From assembly GCA_003996215.1 (NCBI GenBank), contig QJPP01000468.1:62001-126000 (forward strand): DNA of 64,000 nt, given 5' to 3'. This document shows positions 10,775-22,180 of this stretch, one piece after another; position 1 is the first letter of the stretch, and the number at the start of each line of letters is the position of its first letter. A program made the translations under genes and the position numbers. The notes below the pieces were generated by a model that saw nothing but the letters and a program-made list of their open reading frames with translations, was not told where the DNA came from and made no database searches. This DNA is from Jaltomata sinuosa. Taxonomy: Eukaryota; Streptophyta; Magnoliopsida; Solanales; Solanaceae.

Positions 10775-12102
10775 TGATGTGCTGCTAATTTACGGCACTT
10801 TCAACTCCTTTTTACTAAGAACAATCGTACGTTTTCAAGCAACCATTGTTGTTTTTGATGTTTTTATGTTGTATTTGTAGGAAATGGAAACAAACATGGA
10901 AACGGACGGAAATACGCGAAAAAGAACATTCTAGATAAGAGTGACGGTTCAGGTGACGGTCCGTCAAGGGTGTGACGGTCCGTCACCCAAACCGTCACAC
11001 CAAGGCAGCAGCCAAGGCAGCACCACTGCCTAAGGGTGACGGTCCAGGCGACGGTCCATCAACCCTGTGATGGTCCGTCACCCCAAGCCGTCACACTTAG
11101 GCAGTCCGCGATGCAGAATCCGAGCATTTTTGGGATTGGTTTCCTAGACTCCTATAAATACCCTATGTTAGGTTTATTTTACATATTACCTTTCCAATAG
11201 TTTTTACACACGTTACTAAATATTTTTAGGAGTTTTAGTCGACTTGGAGAGCAAGAAACACGTTTTCTACTTCTTGAATTCGTGTTCTTGAATCGTTCTT
11301 GGGATTTTGTTGTTCTTGCTCTTGGATTAATTAAAGATTGTTTTCAATACATTGTAAGGATCTCTTTTCTTTATTATGAATATTGCTTTCTTTTGTTCTT
11401 CTACAAGCATGAGTAACTAAACCTCCCACAACTAGGGTTGTGGGAGCCATGGCAAACGTAGCGATATAGATTTCGGGTAGCGTTGGGTTCAATATATGTA
11501 TTGTCACGTTGTTAATCATTCATTATTTAACATTTTCTAGTGGTTGCAAACATTAGAACATGCCTAGGTTTAATTTGCTTGAGTAAAGAGATTAAAACCG
11601 AGAAACTTGATTAACAACAAGGATTCGAGACTACTAACTCTCGTCTAATGATTAATGCTGTAACTAGATTAATCTACTTGATGTTTAGGATTGAAATCTA
11701 AAAAACACATCTTTTCGAGGTCGAGAGAATAGAAAAGGAAATTTGTTTATTTGGTCGAGAGACGTTTAGACGATACCATTGCTTCAATCACATCGTGACA
11801 CGCATATAAAAAGAACCCGATTAAGCCTAGGATCGACATTGTTACCAACGCCATGGTAAACACTTCCCTAGTTCATTCTCCTACTGATTTATTCTCATAC
11901 GTTATTATTTGTTTTGTTTGCTATTGTTCATTACACAAAACCCCCCTTTTTCCGGAAACTATTGACTATTAGTTATCTAATTCACTAACGACTTAATTCT
12001 CACCATATTCTCTGTGGGATTCGACCCTAACCTAGTTGGGTTCTATATTTGACTACGACCGCTTACGCTTCTTTAATTAGAGGTGTAGTTTGGGCGTTAT
12101 CA
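10775..12102 (+). repeat. 3' LTR of element B
   Basis: 1,328 bp, colinear with 5242-6569 without a length change. About 24 differences by eye, some 13 of which fall in the first 420 bp and are all transitions. Ends GTTATCA before GGGGT. Confidence 0.95.
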
Positions 12103-12107
12103 GGGGT
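12103..12107 (+). other. Target site duplication, right, element B
   Basis: GGGGT, identical to 5237-5241. LARD1 internal sequence resumes at 12108. Confidence 0.95.
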
Positions 12108-12578
12108 GTACCAGTTTTAGCCTCGACTAGTGTGTAAGTGCCCAGGTAGAGTTCCCCCTAAGGTGAGAGTTGACAAAATCTCAGGCTAGGATGGAGTTCG
12201 GGTTTGTAGAACTCTGAATATAGCGGGAAAGGAGTCGTCATAGTGGGATCTAGTTCCCTTGGCATGGAAATTGTTTGGGTTAGTTCGTTGAGTTTCTTTT
12301 GCTCCAGTGTTTCGATGAGGCTCCGGATTTCTTGGACCCCAGGGGAGGGGTAATCTAGTTTCCCTGTGCAGCTCGAAGGAAGGAATTCCTTGATAGAGCG
12401 GAGGTGCGTTAATTTTTTGGCTGAGTTGGGTATACTAAGGGACTGGGAGGTTTTCGGTGGTTTATGTAAGTTTATGTTACACTGTCATGGTAGAGAAATA
12501 AAATTGAGGGATGGGCTTGTTCTCTTCCTCCGCTTTAGAGATCATTCGGGGCCGAACGATGGGTAAATTGGTATTTGT
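12108..12578 (+). mobile_element. LARD1 internal region, 3' part
   Basis: Continues the alignment with F's internal region (about 42650-43251), for example GTAAGTGCCCAGGTAGA and CGATGGGTAAATTGGTAT just before the LTR. No coding frame was recognised, and no convincing polypurine tract precedes the LTR. Confidence 0.75.
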
Positions 12579-12954
12579 TGTAACGACCGGGTCCATCATT
12601 ATGGGTAGTCCAATCCTGCCAAGTGCTAGAGTTAGAAAACTCTGGGTTTGGGAGTTTGAAATTCTAGGGTAGGCTAGCCTCGGCCGGTTTTGGAGCGAGG
12701 TGGAGTCTAGGAAAATCCGAGTAAGGATGGGTTTAGGTGACTTGTGTCAAGCTAGTTTTCTGCATATCCAAGAAATAAAGGAGTCCGAGGGACTTTTCAG
12801 AATCACATTTGGGTTAGTAGAACTCCCGAAATCGCATTTGACGTGAAAGGGTTGCTTCAGGTCATTAGGAGAAGCAAGTTTGTTGCGAAATGGCCAAAAC
12901 AAGCAGATTTCCGTACATTCTATCTGTGACAAGCGCAGTTAGGCGCGATAAGGT

Positions 12955-13088
12955 CCATCACTATAACGGTGGAAATTACTGCTATAGCGGCGGTCAAGGG
13001 TCTGTCAACCCACTTAAGACCGCTATAGCGGTAGCCTACCGCTATAGCGGGACCACTATAGTAGAGCGGGGACCGCTATAGCGGGCCG
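12955..13088. promoter_or_regulatory. CpG dyad cluster in LTR C
   Basis: ACCGCTATAGCGG-type dyads (perfect copies near 13018-13031 and 13037-13049) with decayed neighbours, at the same LTR position as in LTR A. Confidence 0.6.
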
Positions 13089-14310
13089 TTTGGGTTTTAA
13101 TGCTGAAACATTCCCTAAAATATCAGTTTTTCACAAGTTCATTTTGGGAGAAGGGCTAGGCGATTCCAGGCATTTTTTCTCATTCTTCCGTAATTTTTTT
13201 CCCTAAGGTAAGGTTTTCGTTCCCCAAACTCTGTAATACGTTTCCTATGCGGTAGAATTTCTAGGAGGGAAATTGGGGAAGGGTTGGAATGACCTAGGGA
13301 TGGTGGAAGTTGGGGAAAGAAAGGGATTCCAAACATGTGAGTTCTTGGGTATTGATTAAAGTACATAATTATGATTATAGAACTAGGAGAACTAACGGTG
13401 GAAAATCCCAGAAAAAGTTGGGATGATCATGGGTGGCTTAGGGTTTGTGGATTTGGTATAGTCTGGGTAATGTGCAGGATTTGTGTGTTAATTGTATGTA
13501 CTGTGTGTTATTTTTAGACCAAGAACGAGAAAGGAATTCCGGTAAAAGGATGCGAAACCACAGATCCGGGCTAGCAGGATCGCCAGGAATGCCTCCACGG
13601 AGCCAGAAATGCACGGCTGTAGCTGCTTGGTGCCCAGGTAAGCTAGGTTTTCATGAGTAGTTAGACCTATTTACTTTCGTACTTATTGTATAGTAGAAAT
13701 GGAGAATCTATGTTTTAGGCCTCCGGGCACGGAGTCTTGCGGATTCGGGATTGGTTGTGTTATTTCTAGGATGTACGAAATGGCTGGTCTTGTGAATGGT
13801 ATTATTTTTTCAACTTATTCATATTGTCGTGATAAAATGATGGGTTGAAGGACTAGCATCTCGAAAAGGTTCGGGGAACCGGGAAAGTGCTTGGGAGCAC
13901 GGGAAACGGGAATAGGAAGCTCCTAGGTGGGGTTTCAGGAATGTTTATTGCTTGAGACTTAGCGGCAGTCTGGATAAGGTTAGAAAAGGGAAGCATGTCG
14001 CATGCTTGTGTGTTTATCTAAAAGGGGAAATCGCTAGTTACATGTTAAAATAAAAAGGGGTGAATCAGGAAGTAGTCTTCGGACGGGAATTGATGGTTCG
14101 TAGTTGTACCCGGAAAAGGGTAGGTGGTGGCTTATGATTTTCTGTAAATTTGTATATTCATGTACTCATGTCTAAGTGATTGTATGCATTACATTGCTTA
14201 GGGAAGTTGTGTGGAATATGTACGTTCCTGTTTACAGTTTATGATTGAACGGTGTTTACTTGTTGGTTTTACAAGTTGTGTGTGTTCATATATTGACTGT
14301 GGTTTGTTGA

Positions 14311-14505
14311 CAATTGGTTGGCACGGGTACCACGCCTAGTACAGGTTACTAATTGGTTGGCACGGGTACCACGCCTGGTAAAGGTTACTAATTGGTTGGC
14401 ATGGGTACCACGCCTGGTACAGGTTACTAATTGGTTGGCACGGGTACCATTCCTGGTACAAGTTACTATTTACTTAGCTCGGGTACCACACCTGGTACGG
14501 GTTTA
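14311..14505 (+). repeat. 39-bp palindromic minisatellite in LTR C
   Basis: Five units containing GGTACCACGCCTGGTAC. LTR A has six, so the copy number changed between the two LTRs of one element. Confidence 0.9.
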
Positions 14506-14691
14506 CTTTATTGCATCTTGCATTGTTTCATTGATTATTGTATTGCATTGGCTAATATTGGTTCTGTGTGTGGACCGGGTTATTTTACTGAATGTGATAC
14601 TTGATATTGGTTCTGTGAGTGGACCGGGTTGTCTATTTAAAGGTGCTATTGCTGGTGGTCCTTGAGTGACCAGGAATTTTGAGATGTCTGT

Positions 14692-15105
14692 TGAGTTTGG
14701 TTCTGGTGTAGGCCGAGTTTTTATATCATGTCATGAGTTTGGTCTTGGTGTAGGTCGGGTTGTTATATCATGTCATTAGTTGGTCTTAGTGTAGGCCGGG
14801 TTGTTATGTCATGTTATAAATTTGGTCTTTGTGTAGGTCGGGTTGTTATATCATGTCATTAGTTGGTCTTGGTGTAGACCGGGTTGTTATATCATGTTAT
14901 GAGTTTGGTCTTGGTATAGACCGGGTTGTTATATCATGTCATTAGTTGGTCTTGATGTTGGCCGGGTTGTTATATCATGATATGAATTTGGTCTTGGTGT
15001 AGGCCAGGTTGTTGTATCATGCTATTAATTGGTCTTGCTGTAGGTTGGGTTATTACATCATGTTATGGGTTTGGTCCTAGTGTAGAGCGGGTTGTCATGT
15101 TAACA
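14692..15105 (+). repeat. 41-bp tandem array in LTR C
   Basis: About ten units of the GGTCTTGGTGTAG...GTTGTTATATCATGT repeat. Straight after it, LTR C lacks a segment present in LTR A (about 2605-2960), so the middle of this LTR has been rearranged. Confidence 0.8.
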
Positions 15106-16197
15106 CCTAGATGTGTTAGTGGGGATACGGGTGGGTCCGGACTATGTAAAAGAGGTTATGAGTTCATGTCTGAATATGGGTTTAACATGGGTTTTGTTGG
15201 GCAGCTAGTCGGGTCAAGTCTGAATATTTAATCAAGCTAGTTTACTGGGGTAAAGGTTAAATGTGACTTGGGAAGTCTAGGTGACAAGGTGACTTGGGAT
15301 GTCCTAGATGTCAGGGTCAAGGTTAAAGGTGAAGGAGGGAGATATAATGTTTATTTCATGTCTTTCCTTATTTTTCTTATATGATGGTAGGAATGGATTC
15401 GGGTCGATTAATGATGCCTACCAGTACGTGTGTTTGTACTGACTCTACTCTTGCTATACCTTTTTGGTATAGTCTCATTGCAGGTTGGTGATGTCTCATA
15501 GGTTCACGGCAAAGAGGGTGTCCAGCAACTTCTGTGTTCGATTCCATGGTGGAAGTTGGGTCTTTTATCTCTTGTGTCATCTTGTAGAAGCTCTTGTACC
15601 TGCTTAGACCAGATCCTAGGGGAGGGTGTATTTAAAATGTTGTAAGGGTTTTTCCGCAATTTCTTATGTAGCCTATTTCTAAACAGGAAAGGATTTCTGT
15701 TATGTATAAAAGGAAGGGCTATTTTCACTATTTCTTATTTTTCCGCAAGTTACCTGTTGGACGTGGGGTGAGGGTTCATCTATCTAGGTGATTAGAGTAG
15801 GCGCTCGCACGGCCCGCAAGGTCGAGTCATGACAAAAATGCAGTGAATAGAGTTGAAATGAACTAGTCAAATAATGTTTACAAATGACATGGATATCGTT
15901 TACGACTTTATTATTATAGAGGTTTAACTAATACACTACATAAAAAGAGGAATTGACTATGAAAGTTATGGCTAAATAGCCTTTAGCTAACAAAATTTTA
16001 TGATAATTGTTGGTAAGTAGGATTACTTATGGCTTTTGAATGTATAACGGCATAAGCTATCCGCCACTAATAAACTTTTCGTGGCAGTGATATGATTAAA
16101 CAGTTATATTGTAGCATTACTATTATAGTAGATGAAATTCAGTAACTATACGTGAAATTAACTCTTCACATAATATTTAAAATATAATTTAATTCTA

Positions 16198-16632
16198 ATG
16201 CTAGCTTTTCAAAATAATTACCCAGTTACATGTGATGAACACAATGAACGCTTAGTAATTAAAACTTTAAACATTGGAGCATATCTTTATCTCAAAAAAC
16301 CAGTTGGCGGGGATATCCTGAATAATTTATGGGAATTTGTATTAACATCAAGAATCAAAAAGGAAAAAATTATAGAAGTATTAGAAGAAAATGGAGATGA
16401 AATGAACGTTTATGATATTGGTAACAATATTATTGTTGGAGATAATGAAGAACAAACTGGAGAGAAGAATAATGTGCCTAATACCAAAGACCAGGGCAAC
16501 AATATTCGTGAGGCTGAAAATGATGTTTTATCGAATGAAACATACAAGCGGACGAAAAAAAGAGCAAGAGAAAGCATACAAGAGACTAATGAAGGAGAAA
16601 GCCAGAGTCGTGCTATTAATGAGACCCCTTAG
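16198..16632 (+). CDS. Hypothetical 144-aa ORF, left foldback arm
   Basis: I do not recognise this protein. It begins MLAFQNN, has a segment with CDEHNERLVIKTLNIG near the N-terminus, an acidic/asparagine-rich middle (EENGDEMN, GDNEEQTGEKNN) and a basic C-terminal patch (YKRTKKRARESIQ) that could be a nuclear signal. The same frame is open in all four arms of the window (16198, 17147 minus, 29879, 30828 minus) with no indel. About 111 of 144 residues match between the left and right arms. By eye, replacement differences far outnumber silent ones, which argues against protein-level constraint. It may be a relic of a transposon gene or a chance frame. Confidence 0.35.
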   Translation: MLAFQNNYPVTCDEHNERLVIKTLNIGAYLYLKKPVGGDILNNLWEFVLTSRIKKEKIIEVLEENGDEMNVYDIGNNIIVGDNEEQTGEKNNVPNTKDQGNNIREAENDVLSNETYKRTKKRARESIQETNEGESQSRAINETP

Positions 16633-16694
16633 GCGAAAGGACTTCATAACATGGACCCTTAGCCAGAGTCCAAGGACTTCATAACATGGGACCC

Positions 16695-17147
16695 TTAGCC
16701 AGAGTTCTTTCGCCTAAGGCTCTTATTAATAGAACGACTCTGGCTTTCTCCTTCATTAGTCTCTTGTATGCTTTCTCTTGCTCTCTTTTTCCTCCGCTTG
16801 TATTTTTCAGTTGATACAACATCATTTTCAGCCTCATGAATATTGTTGCTCCGGTCTTTGGTATTAGGAACATTATTCTTCTCTCCAATTTGTTCTTCAT
16901 TATCTTCAACAATAATATTGTCACCAATATCATCAACGTTCATTTGATATCCATTTTCTTCTAATTCTTCTCTAACTTTTTCCGTTTTGATTCTTGACGT
17001 CATTACAAATTCCCATAAATAATTCTGAATATCCCCGCTAAGTTGTTTTTTGAGGTAAAGATAGGATCCAATGTTTAAAGCTTTTATTACTAAGCATTCA
17101 TTGTGTTCATCACATGTAAGTAGGTAATTATTTTGAGAGGCTAGCAT
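16695..17147 (-). CDS. Hypothetical ORF, right foldback arm
   Basis: Inverted counterpart of the ORF at 16198. I chose the ATG at 17147 because it matches the start in the other arm; an in-frame ATG lies 21 bp further upstream. It reads MLASQNNYLLTCDEHNE..., keeps the basic KRRKKRARESIQE patch, and runs past the end of the left-arm ORF into the loop, ending RRKNSG. The function is unknown. Confidence 0.35.
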   Translation of the reverse strand: MLASQNNYLLTCDEHNECLVIKALNIGSYLYLKKQLSGDIQNYLWEFVMTSRIKTEKVREELEENGYQMNVDDIGDNIIVEDNEEQIGEKNNVPNTKDRSNNIHEAENDVVSTEKYKRRKKRARESIQETNEGESQSRSINKSLRRKNSG

Positions 17148-17507
17148 TATAATTAAATTATATTGCAAACATTATGTGAATAGTTAATTTCACGTATAGT
17201 TACTGAATTTTATCTACTATAATAGTAATCTTACAAAACAATTGTTTAATCATATCACTGCCAAAAGAAAAAGTATAAGCGATGGATAGCTTCTACCGCT
17301 ATACATTAAAAAGCCATAAGTAATCCTACTTAACAACATCTTTATCATAAAATCATGTTAGCTAAAGAGCCATAACTTTCATAGTTAATTCCTCTTTTGT
17401 TGTAGTGAATTGGTTAAACCTCTATAATAATAAAGTCGTAAGCGATATCCATGTCATATTGTAAACATTATTTGACTAGTTCATTTCAACTCTAGCCGCT
17501 GCATTTT

Positions 17508-18821
17508 CTTCATTATAATGGTAATGTTATAAAATAACTAGTTATCATTTCAACTCTATTCACTGAATTTTATTCATTTTAATAGTAATATTATAAAATA
17601 ATTGACATAGGTTGAATAGATGAAGAAGAAGAGAAGAAGAAGGAAGGTGGAGAAGAACCGAAGGAGAAGAAGAAAAGTGGAGAAAAAGAGAGAGAATATA
17701 CTTTTATATTAGTAATCATCTATTAAATGTAATAATAGGCTATTGATCGTAATAAATTTAAAACACCCTTAAAAAGCATAATAAAACATCCATAAGATAT
17801 TATCTATGTAAAAATTCCTAGAAAAAAATATCATTTGGGTAGAAAAGCAGTACAAATCTTTTTGAAATTGGCAAGCCATTTTCTACTCAAAAGAAGTGAA
17901 ATTTTTCGATCAGAAACGTTCTTTCCTCCAATTTTTTGATCAGAAATTTCCTACTTGGAGAGAAATATGACATTTATTCAAAAGCAGAGAATCCATTGGG
18001 GAATTGTTGATTATGTATAGTTCATATAAAGGAAAGAGATAAATACTTTGATTTTTTTGACTACTTCATTGGGCGGCAACATGCTTGTTTTGTCCAATTT
18101 TTTGATCATGAATTTCCAACTGAAAGAGAAACACCAGAAATTAACAAAAGCGGAAAATTAATTTTTAATTATTGATTATGTATAATTCATATATAGTCTT
18201 TAAATTTAATAACTAAAAGAAATAAAGAAATAAAGAAAAGTTGACGATAATGAATGCAAAAAAATGGTTTGAATCAACTTATCAAATCAAAATAAGTATA
18301 AAAGTAGAAGTAAAAGAAGCATATATTTGTAGTAGAACGGTAGAAGTTGTATGTTCATATATTTATAGAAGAAGTTTGATCAAAATATTACTTAAAAAGA
18401 ATTGTAGAATCTTATATAAGGTAGAACTTTATATTTAGAAGTGTTAAGTGTTTTTTTGGTATGATTTTAATTACTTATTTTAAGTACTACAATGTTAGGA
18501 TTCTCTACCTAGTTCAATAAGAAATAATTTAATAATTAAAAATTTATTTAATTTAAATATTTTAAATATTAGAAATATTTTTCGAATTTTTTTTTGACGA
18601 CCTTTCTTTTTGGGATATTTGTTTTAGGAATCTTTTTGGGATATATTTTTTGGAGAAAGTGGTGTAACTTTCTTTTTTTGAAAAAAAATATTTTTTTATC
18701 TAATGATGTAATAATTGGGAGGGGGGGGAGTGAAAAGATAATTTTATCTATTGCGTAGTCTTTTAATGAAGGCAAAAAGTTCAAATCACATTATAAGTTC
18801 CTTCACACTTTTAATATAGTA
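17508..18821. repeat. AT-rich module, first copy, with purine tract
   Basis: The foldback border is followed by a two-copy repeat (CATTTCAACTCTA...TTATAAAATAA, 17485-17600), a GAA/GGA-rich purine tract (17620-17697), and AT-rich modules sharing CAATTTTTTGATCA and TTGATTATGTATA with each other and with 18890-20100. No gene is seen. The short open frames here are not conserved as proteins beyond the duplicate. Confidence 0.55.
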
Positions 18822-20127
18822 CTAGTTTAGTGTATGTGCATTGCACGTGAGTGTTTTGTGAATTAATAATATATATATATATATGTCCTTTATCTATTGA
18901 TAATCCTCTGGAAAATAATGTTTAGTCTCTTAAGATTCATAGCCTAAAAAGGAAAGAGAATTAGAAATAAACCTTTGACTTTTTTGGATACTTCATTCGA
19001 CGATAACATGCTTATTTTTCAATTTTTTGATCAAAATTTTTTAACTAAAAGAGAAAAAATGAGAAATTATCAAAAAGGGAGAATACATCATCAATTATTG
19101 ATTATATATAATTCAAATATAATCTTTAAAGCTATTAACGAAAAATAAGTAAAAAAAAGTAAAAACAATGATGATAATAAATGCGAGAAGACGATGTGAA
19201 TCAATATCTAAATAAGAAGTAAAATAGAAGTACGCAGAAGAAGTGTGTTGAATAATGCTTCCATATACATATGTTTTCCAAAAGATCCACACGTTAACCT
19301 TCAACTAAAATACAATTCTCAGACATGTTTATAAAAAGAAATTAGAGAAGAAAAATCCAAAAATATTTATCCATAACATAACAATCAATTTATATAGATA
19401 GATATATTATACTCAATCTACAACGAATAACGTACTTTATCTATCTTCAAATTTAATTAGTAAGTCCCAAATTGAAAGAGAAATAAGACGAAAAAGTAGA
19501 AGTAGAAGAAAGTATGTTTCTTGCAAAATTTGATCCAAAATATTACTTAAATAGAATTGTAGAAATACTTTTCTATATAAGGTAAAATTCTAATTGATTA
19601 GAAGTATTAAATATTATAGCTAAATTAAATAACCAAAACCTTAGAAAGTTAGAACACAAATTAATTATGAAAATTTTCTTACCAAAAGACACGTTAGTTT
19701 AAAATATTTTAATATATAGAGTTTAACTTCATTTATTTTTTCCACAAAAGCCCCTTACTACTTATTTTTTTAATATTTTTAATTTAATTCTTTCCTTTAG
19801 TGATTTGGTTAATCTTTAACATACAATTTAAGTGTAAGATTTCAATAAGGTAAAATTTTAATTAATTTTCAAACTTTATAGTTCAAATAAGGAAAGATAT
19901 AAAAAATAAAATTTTAGTCAATTTTAATTATTAATTCTCCTAATATATCTTACCATATATTTCAGGACATCTTAATTTTTAATAATATAAAGATAATGAT
20001 ATAATAATTAGAGGAAAATAATAAAAAGAATATTTTATCTAAAGTAGATTCTTTTAATGAAGCGCAAAAAGTTCAAATCACATAATAAGGTCCTCCACAC
20101 TTTTAATATAATATAAACATAGATAGA
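18822..20127 (-). mobile_element. Helitron-like non-autonomous element (tentative)
   Basis: On the minus strand the sequence begins TCTATCTATG...TATATTAAAAGTGTGGAGGA near 20127. It ends with a short hairpin GTGCAATGCAC (18846-18836), an 11-nt spacer and CTAG followed by T (18825-18821). A start with TC and an end with a hairpin and CTRR before T are Helitron hallmarks. Against it, the 5' neighbour is G rather than A, and no Rep/helicase is present. The next 1.3 kb to the left starts with a related 5' end, giving a head-to-tail arrangement. Confidence 0.35.
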
Positions 20128-20499
20128 CAATTTGTAACGACCGGGTTCGTCATTATGGGTAAACTTTTCGTGCCAATTTTTGAGTCAGAAAACTTTTAGG
20201 TTTGGGAGTTGAAAATTCTGGGCTAGGCTAGCCTCGGTCGGTTTTGGAGCGAGGCATGGTCTAGGGAAATATGGGTAACAATTGGGTAAAGTGTCTCGAT
20301 TTGAGCTAGTTCTCCATTTAGCTAAGACATAAAGTAGTCTGGAGAACTTTTCAAAATTGAATTCGGGTAAGTAGAACTCCCAGAATTGAGGTTGACGCGA
20401 AGGGGTTGTCCCGGAACGTCAAGAAATTAAGTGTGTTGTAAAATGGACCATTTTGAGAGGATTTATGATTTTCTGTCCCATGTCAACCGCTACAGCAAT

Positions 20500-20615
20500 T
20501 GACACACCGCCATGGCGACCTCCTCTATAGAAGAAGTCAACGTCGATCAGCACCGCTATAGCGGATGGTTCCGCTATAGCGATACAACTATAGCAGACCG
20601 TGGACCGCTATAGCG
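20500..20615. promoter_or_regulatory. CpG dyad cluster in LTR D
   Basis: Two CACCGCTATAGCGG-type full dyads and several decayed ones (CCGCTACAGC, CCGCTATAGCGAT), at the position used in LTRs A and C. Confidence 0.5.
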
Positions 20616-21524
20616 GAGCGACAGGATAAGAAAACTCAAAAATGGGTTTTATAATTTCATTCTCTCCTATTCATCCCTAAAACAGACGAGGGTTACTCCA
20701 AGAACCCTCTTTGGGTACTCCAAGGCTTGGGAGTCATGGGGAGGAGAGATTCCGGCTAAAAGGACACGAAACCATGGATTTCAAGCCTGTCATCCATCAA
20801 GGAACGCCTTCAATTGCACTGGATAGATGCTTGGCGTCCAGGTAGTCTAGGTTTTCTTTATTGAGTAGATTGACCCGCTTCTATTTCCTACTTTTTTTAT
20901 AGTTGAAAAGGAGAATCCATATTTAAGCCCTCGGGCATGAAGTCTGGAGGAGAATTGTTGTGGTTGGATTAGTTAATCTAGAATTGATTGAGTTGTGATA
21001 ATTTGTTGTTACATTTCTTGTTGTTATGGTTAATTGGGTATTGTGTCATGATAAAATCTGAGGACTAGGGCGTCAGAAAGGTTCGGGGAACCGGGAACTT
21101 GGATAATTAAACCACAGGTTAAAGGGGGAATTCTATGAAATGTTGTTATAAGAAACTAGAATATCGTAATTGGCTGAATTACCAAGGTTAGGGGAGGTCT
21201 TTCCCATGTTGTACTTAGATACTTGAAGGGGGTCAGGATGGGATATATCCACTAGTTTTTGTGAAGGGATGGATTGGGTTTAGTCTCGGACGGGATTGAA
21301 GGTAAGTTTACATACCCAGGGTAAGGTTAGGTGATGGTTATTGATTCTTGTATGCATTTTATGTTTGTGTACTTTTGTCTAAGTATTGTATGAGGTGCAT
21401 GCTTAGGGAATGATTAGGAATGTCTAAAGGTCATGTTATCAGTCTTGTGAAATGAAGTAGGTGTTATTGCTTCTTGGTTTACAAGTGTTGATTATTCATT
21501 GTTTGTGTCTGTGGATTTTGTGTA

Positions 21525-21720
21525 CATTTGGTTGTCTCGGGTACCACGCCTGGTACAGGTTACTTATTGGTTAGGATGGGTACCACGCCTGGAACAGGAT
21601 ACTATTCAGTTGGCTTAGGTACCACGCCTGGTATGGGATAACTAATGGTTGGCTCGGGTACTACGCCTGATACGAGATACTAACTGGCTGGCTCGGGTAC
21701 CATGCCTGGTACAAGTTTAC
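21525..21720 (+). repeat. 39-bp palindromic minisatellite in LTR D
   Basis: Five units with GGTACCACGCCTGGTAC or variants. Confidence 0.88.
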
Positions 21721-21967
21721 TTTATTGTATTGTTGAATTTTTATAATGGTTCCATGAGTGGACCGGGTAGTGTTTATGATTTATGATATTGCAAATGGTC
21801 CTTGAGAGGCCGGGTTGTTATTGTACTAATTTGGGAGTTTGGTGTTGGTGTAGACTGGGTTGCATGTTTAACACTTAGATGTTGTTTAGGGGGATCCCAG
21901 GGTGGGTCCGGGCTAAGTAAAAAGGAATGTTTATTGTGTTGTCATTGAATGTTGTAAATCGTTGTGA

Positions 21968-22180
21968 AGTAGATTACATGTTGGTTCCATGAGTGAAACG
22001 GGTTATTTATTATTAATGTCTTTACGTGTTGTTTCCTTGAGTGAGTCGGGTTAGCTGTTATTAATATCTTTACATGTGGTTCCTTGAGTGAACCAGGTTA
22101 TCTATTATGGATGTTATTTACATGTTAGGTTCCTAAGAGGGTCGGGATTTACTACATTTTGGCATATGATTGGTCCTTAG
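21968..22180 (+). repeat. About 47-60-bp diverged repeat block in LTR D
   Basis: Four diverged units of the form GGTTCC(A/T)TGAGTGA-CCGGGTTA-CTATTA. The same block is at 35708-35900 and 45108-45290. Confidence 0.65.

Larger units (their letters stand above)
5242..12102 (+). mobile_element. Element B: complete Athila-like LTR element with gag and protease but no RT/RNase H/integrase
   Basis: The element is 6,861 bp with two LTRs of exactly 1,328 bp, perfect 5-bp duplications, an Asp-tRNA primer site, gag, an aspartic protease, a 1.5 kb non-coding tail and a polypurine-like tract. After the protease there is no space for pol: the sequence passes directly into the tail. This matches the non-autonomous class described as TR-GAG (terminal-repeat retrotransposons with a GAG domain), except that a protease is kept. 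The LTRs differ at about 24 positions by eye, mostly C/T and G/A transitions. It is inserted in the same orientation inside LARD1. Movement would need RT and integrase in trans; that is inference. Confidence 0.93.
12579..15834 (+). repeat. LTR C: 3' LTR of LARD1
   Basis: 3,256 bp from TGTAACGACC to TCATGACA, with the same domain order as LTR A. It is followed directly by the left arm of a foldback element, with no primer site, as expected for a 3' LTR. Confidence 0.88.
15835..17507. mobile_element. Foldback element with about 805-bp inverted arms and 67-bp loop
   Basis: The left arm (15835-16639) and right arm (16707-17507) are inverted copies, about 90% alike by eye. The outer end AAAATGCAG pairs with CTGCATTTT; the inner stem is CCTTAGGCGAAAG. 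The loop (16640-16706) holds two direct copies of a GACTTCATAACATGG-GACCCTTAGCCAGAG unit. Each arm carries an open frame pointing to the loop. The left end coincides exactly with the end of LTR C, so LARD1 may have inserted into the arm. Transcripts crossing the loop would fold into a very long hairpin. No transposase or clean target duplication was found. Confidence 0.75.

Noticed and set aside
16640..16706. Loop of the foldback as a small RNA gene or terminator
   Set aside because: It is two direct repeats between long arms; there is no conserved RNA structure of its own.
15934..17407. CACTA transposon bounded by CACTACA and TGTAGTG inside the foldback
   Set aside because: The inverted similarity extends about 100 bp beyond both motifs, the adjoining three bases do not match as a duplication (ATA against AAT), and no transposase is present.
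18569..18784. 71-codon minus-strand frame, repeated at 32249-32464
   Set aside because: It is AT-rich and lysine/phenylalanine-biased, and the two copies are identical only because the DNA is a recent duplicate.
21525..22180. CRISPR-like spaced repeats
   Set aside because: Units are contiguous tandem repeats without unique spacers, within a plant LTR.
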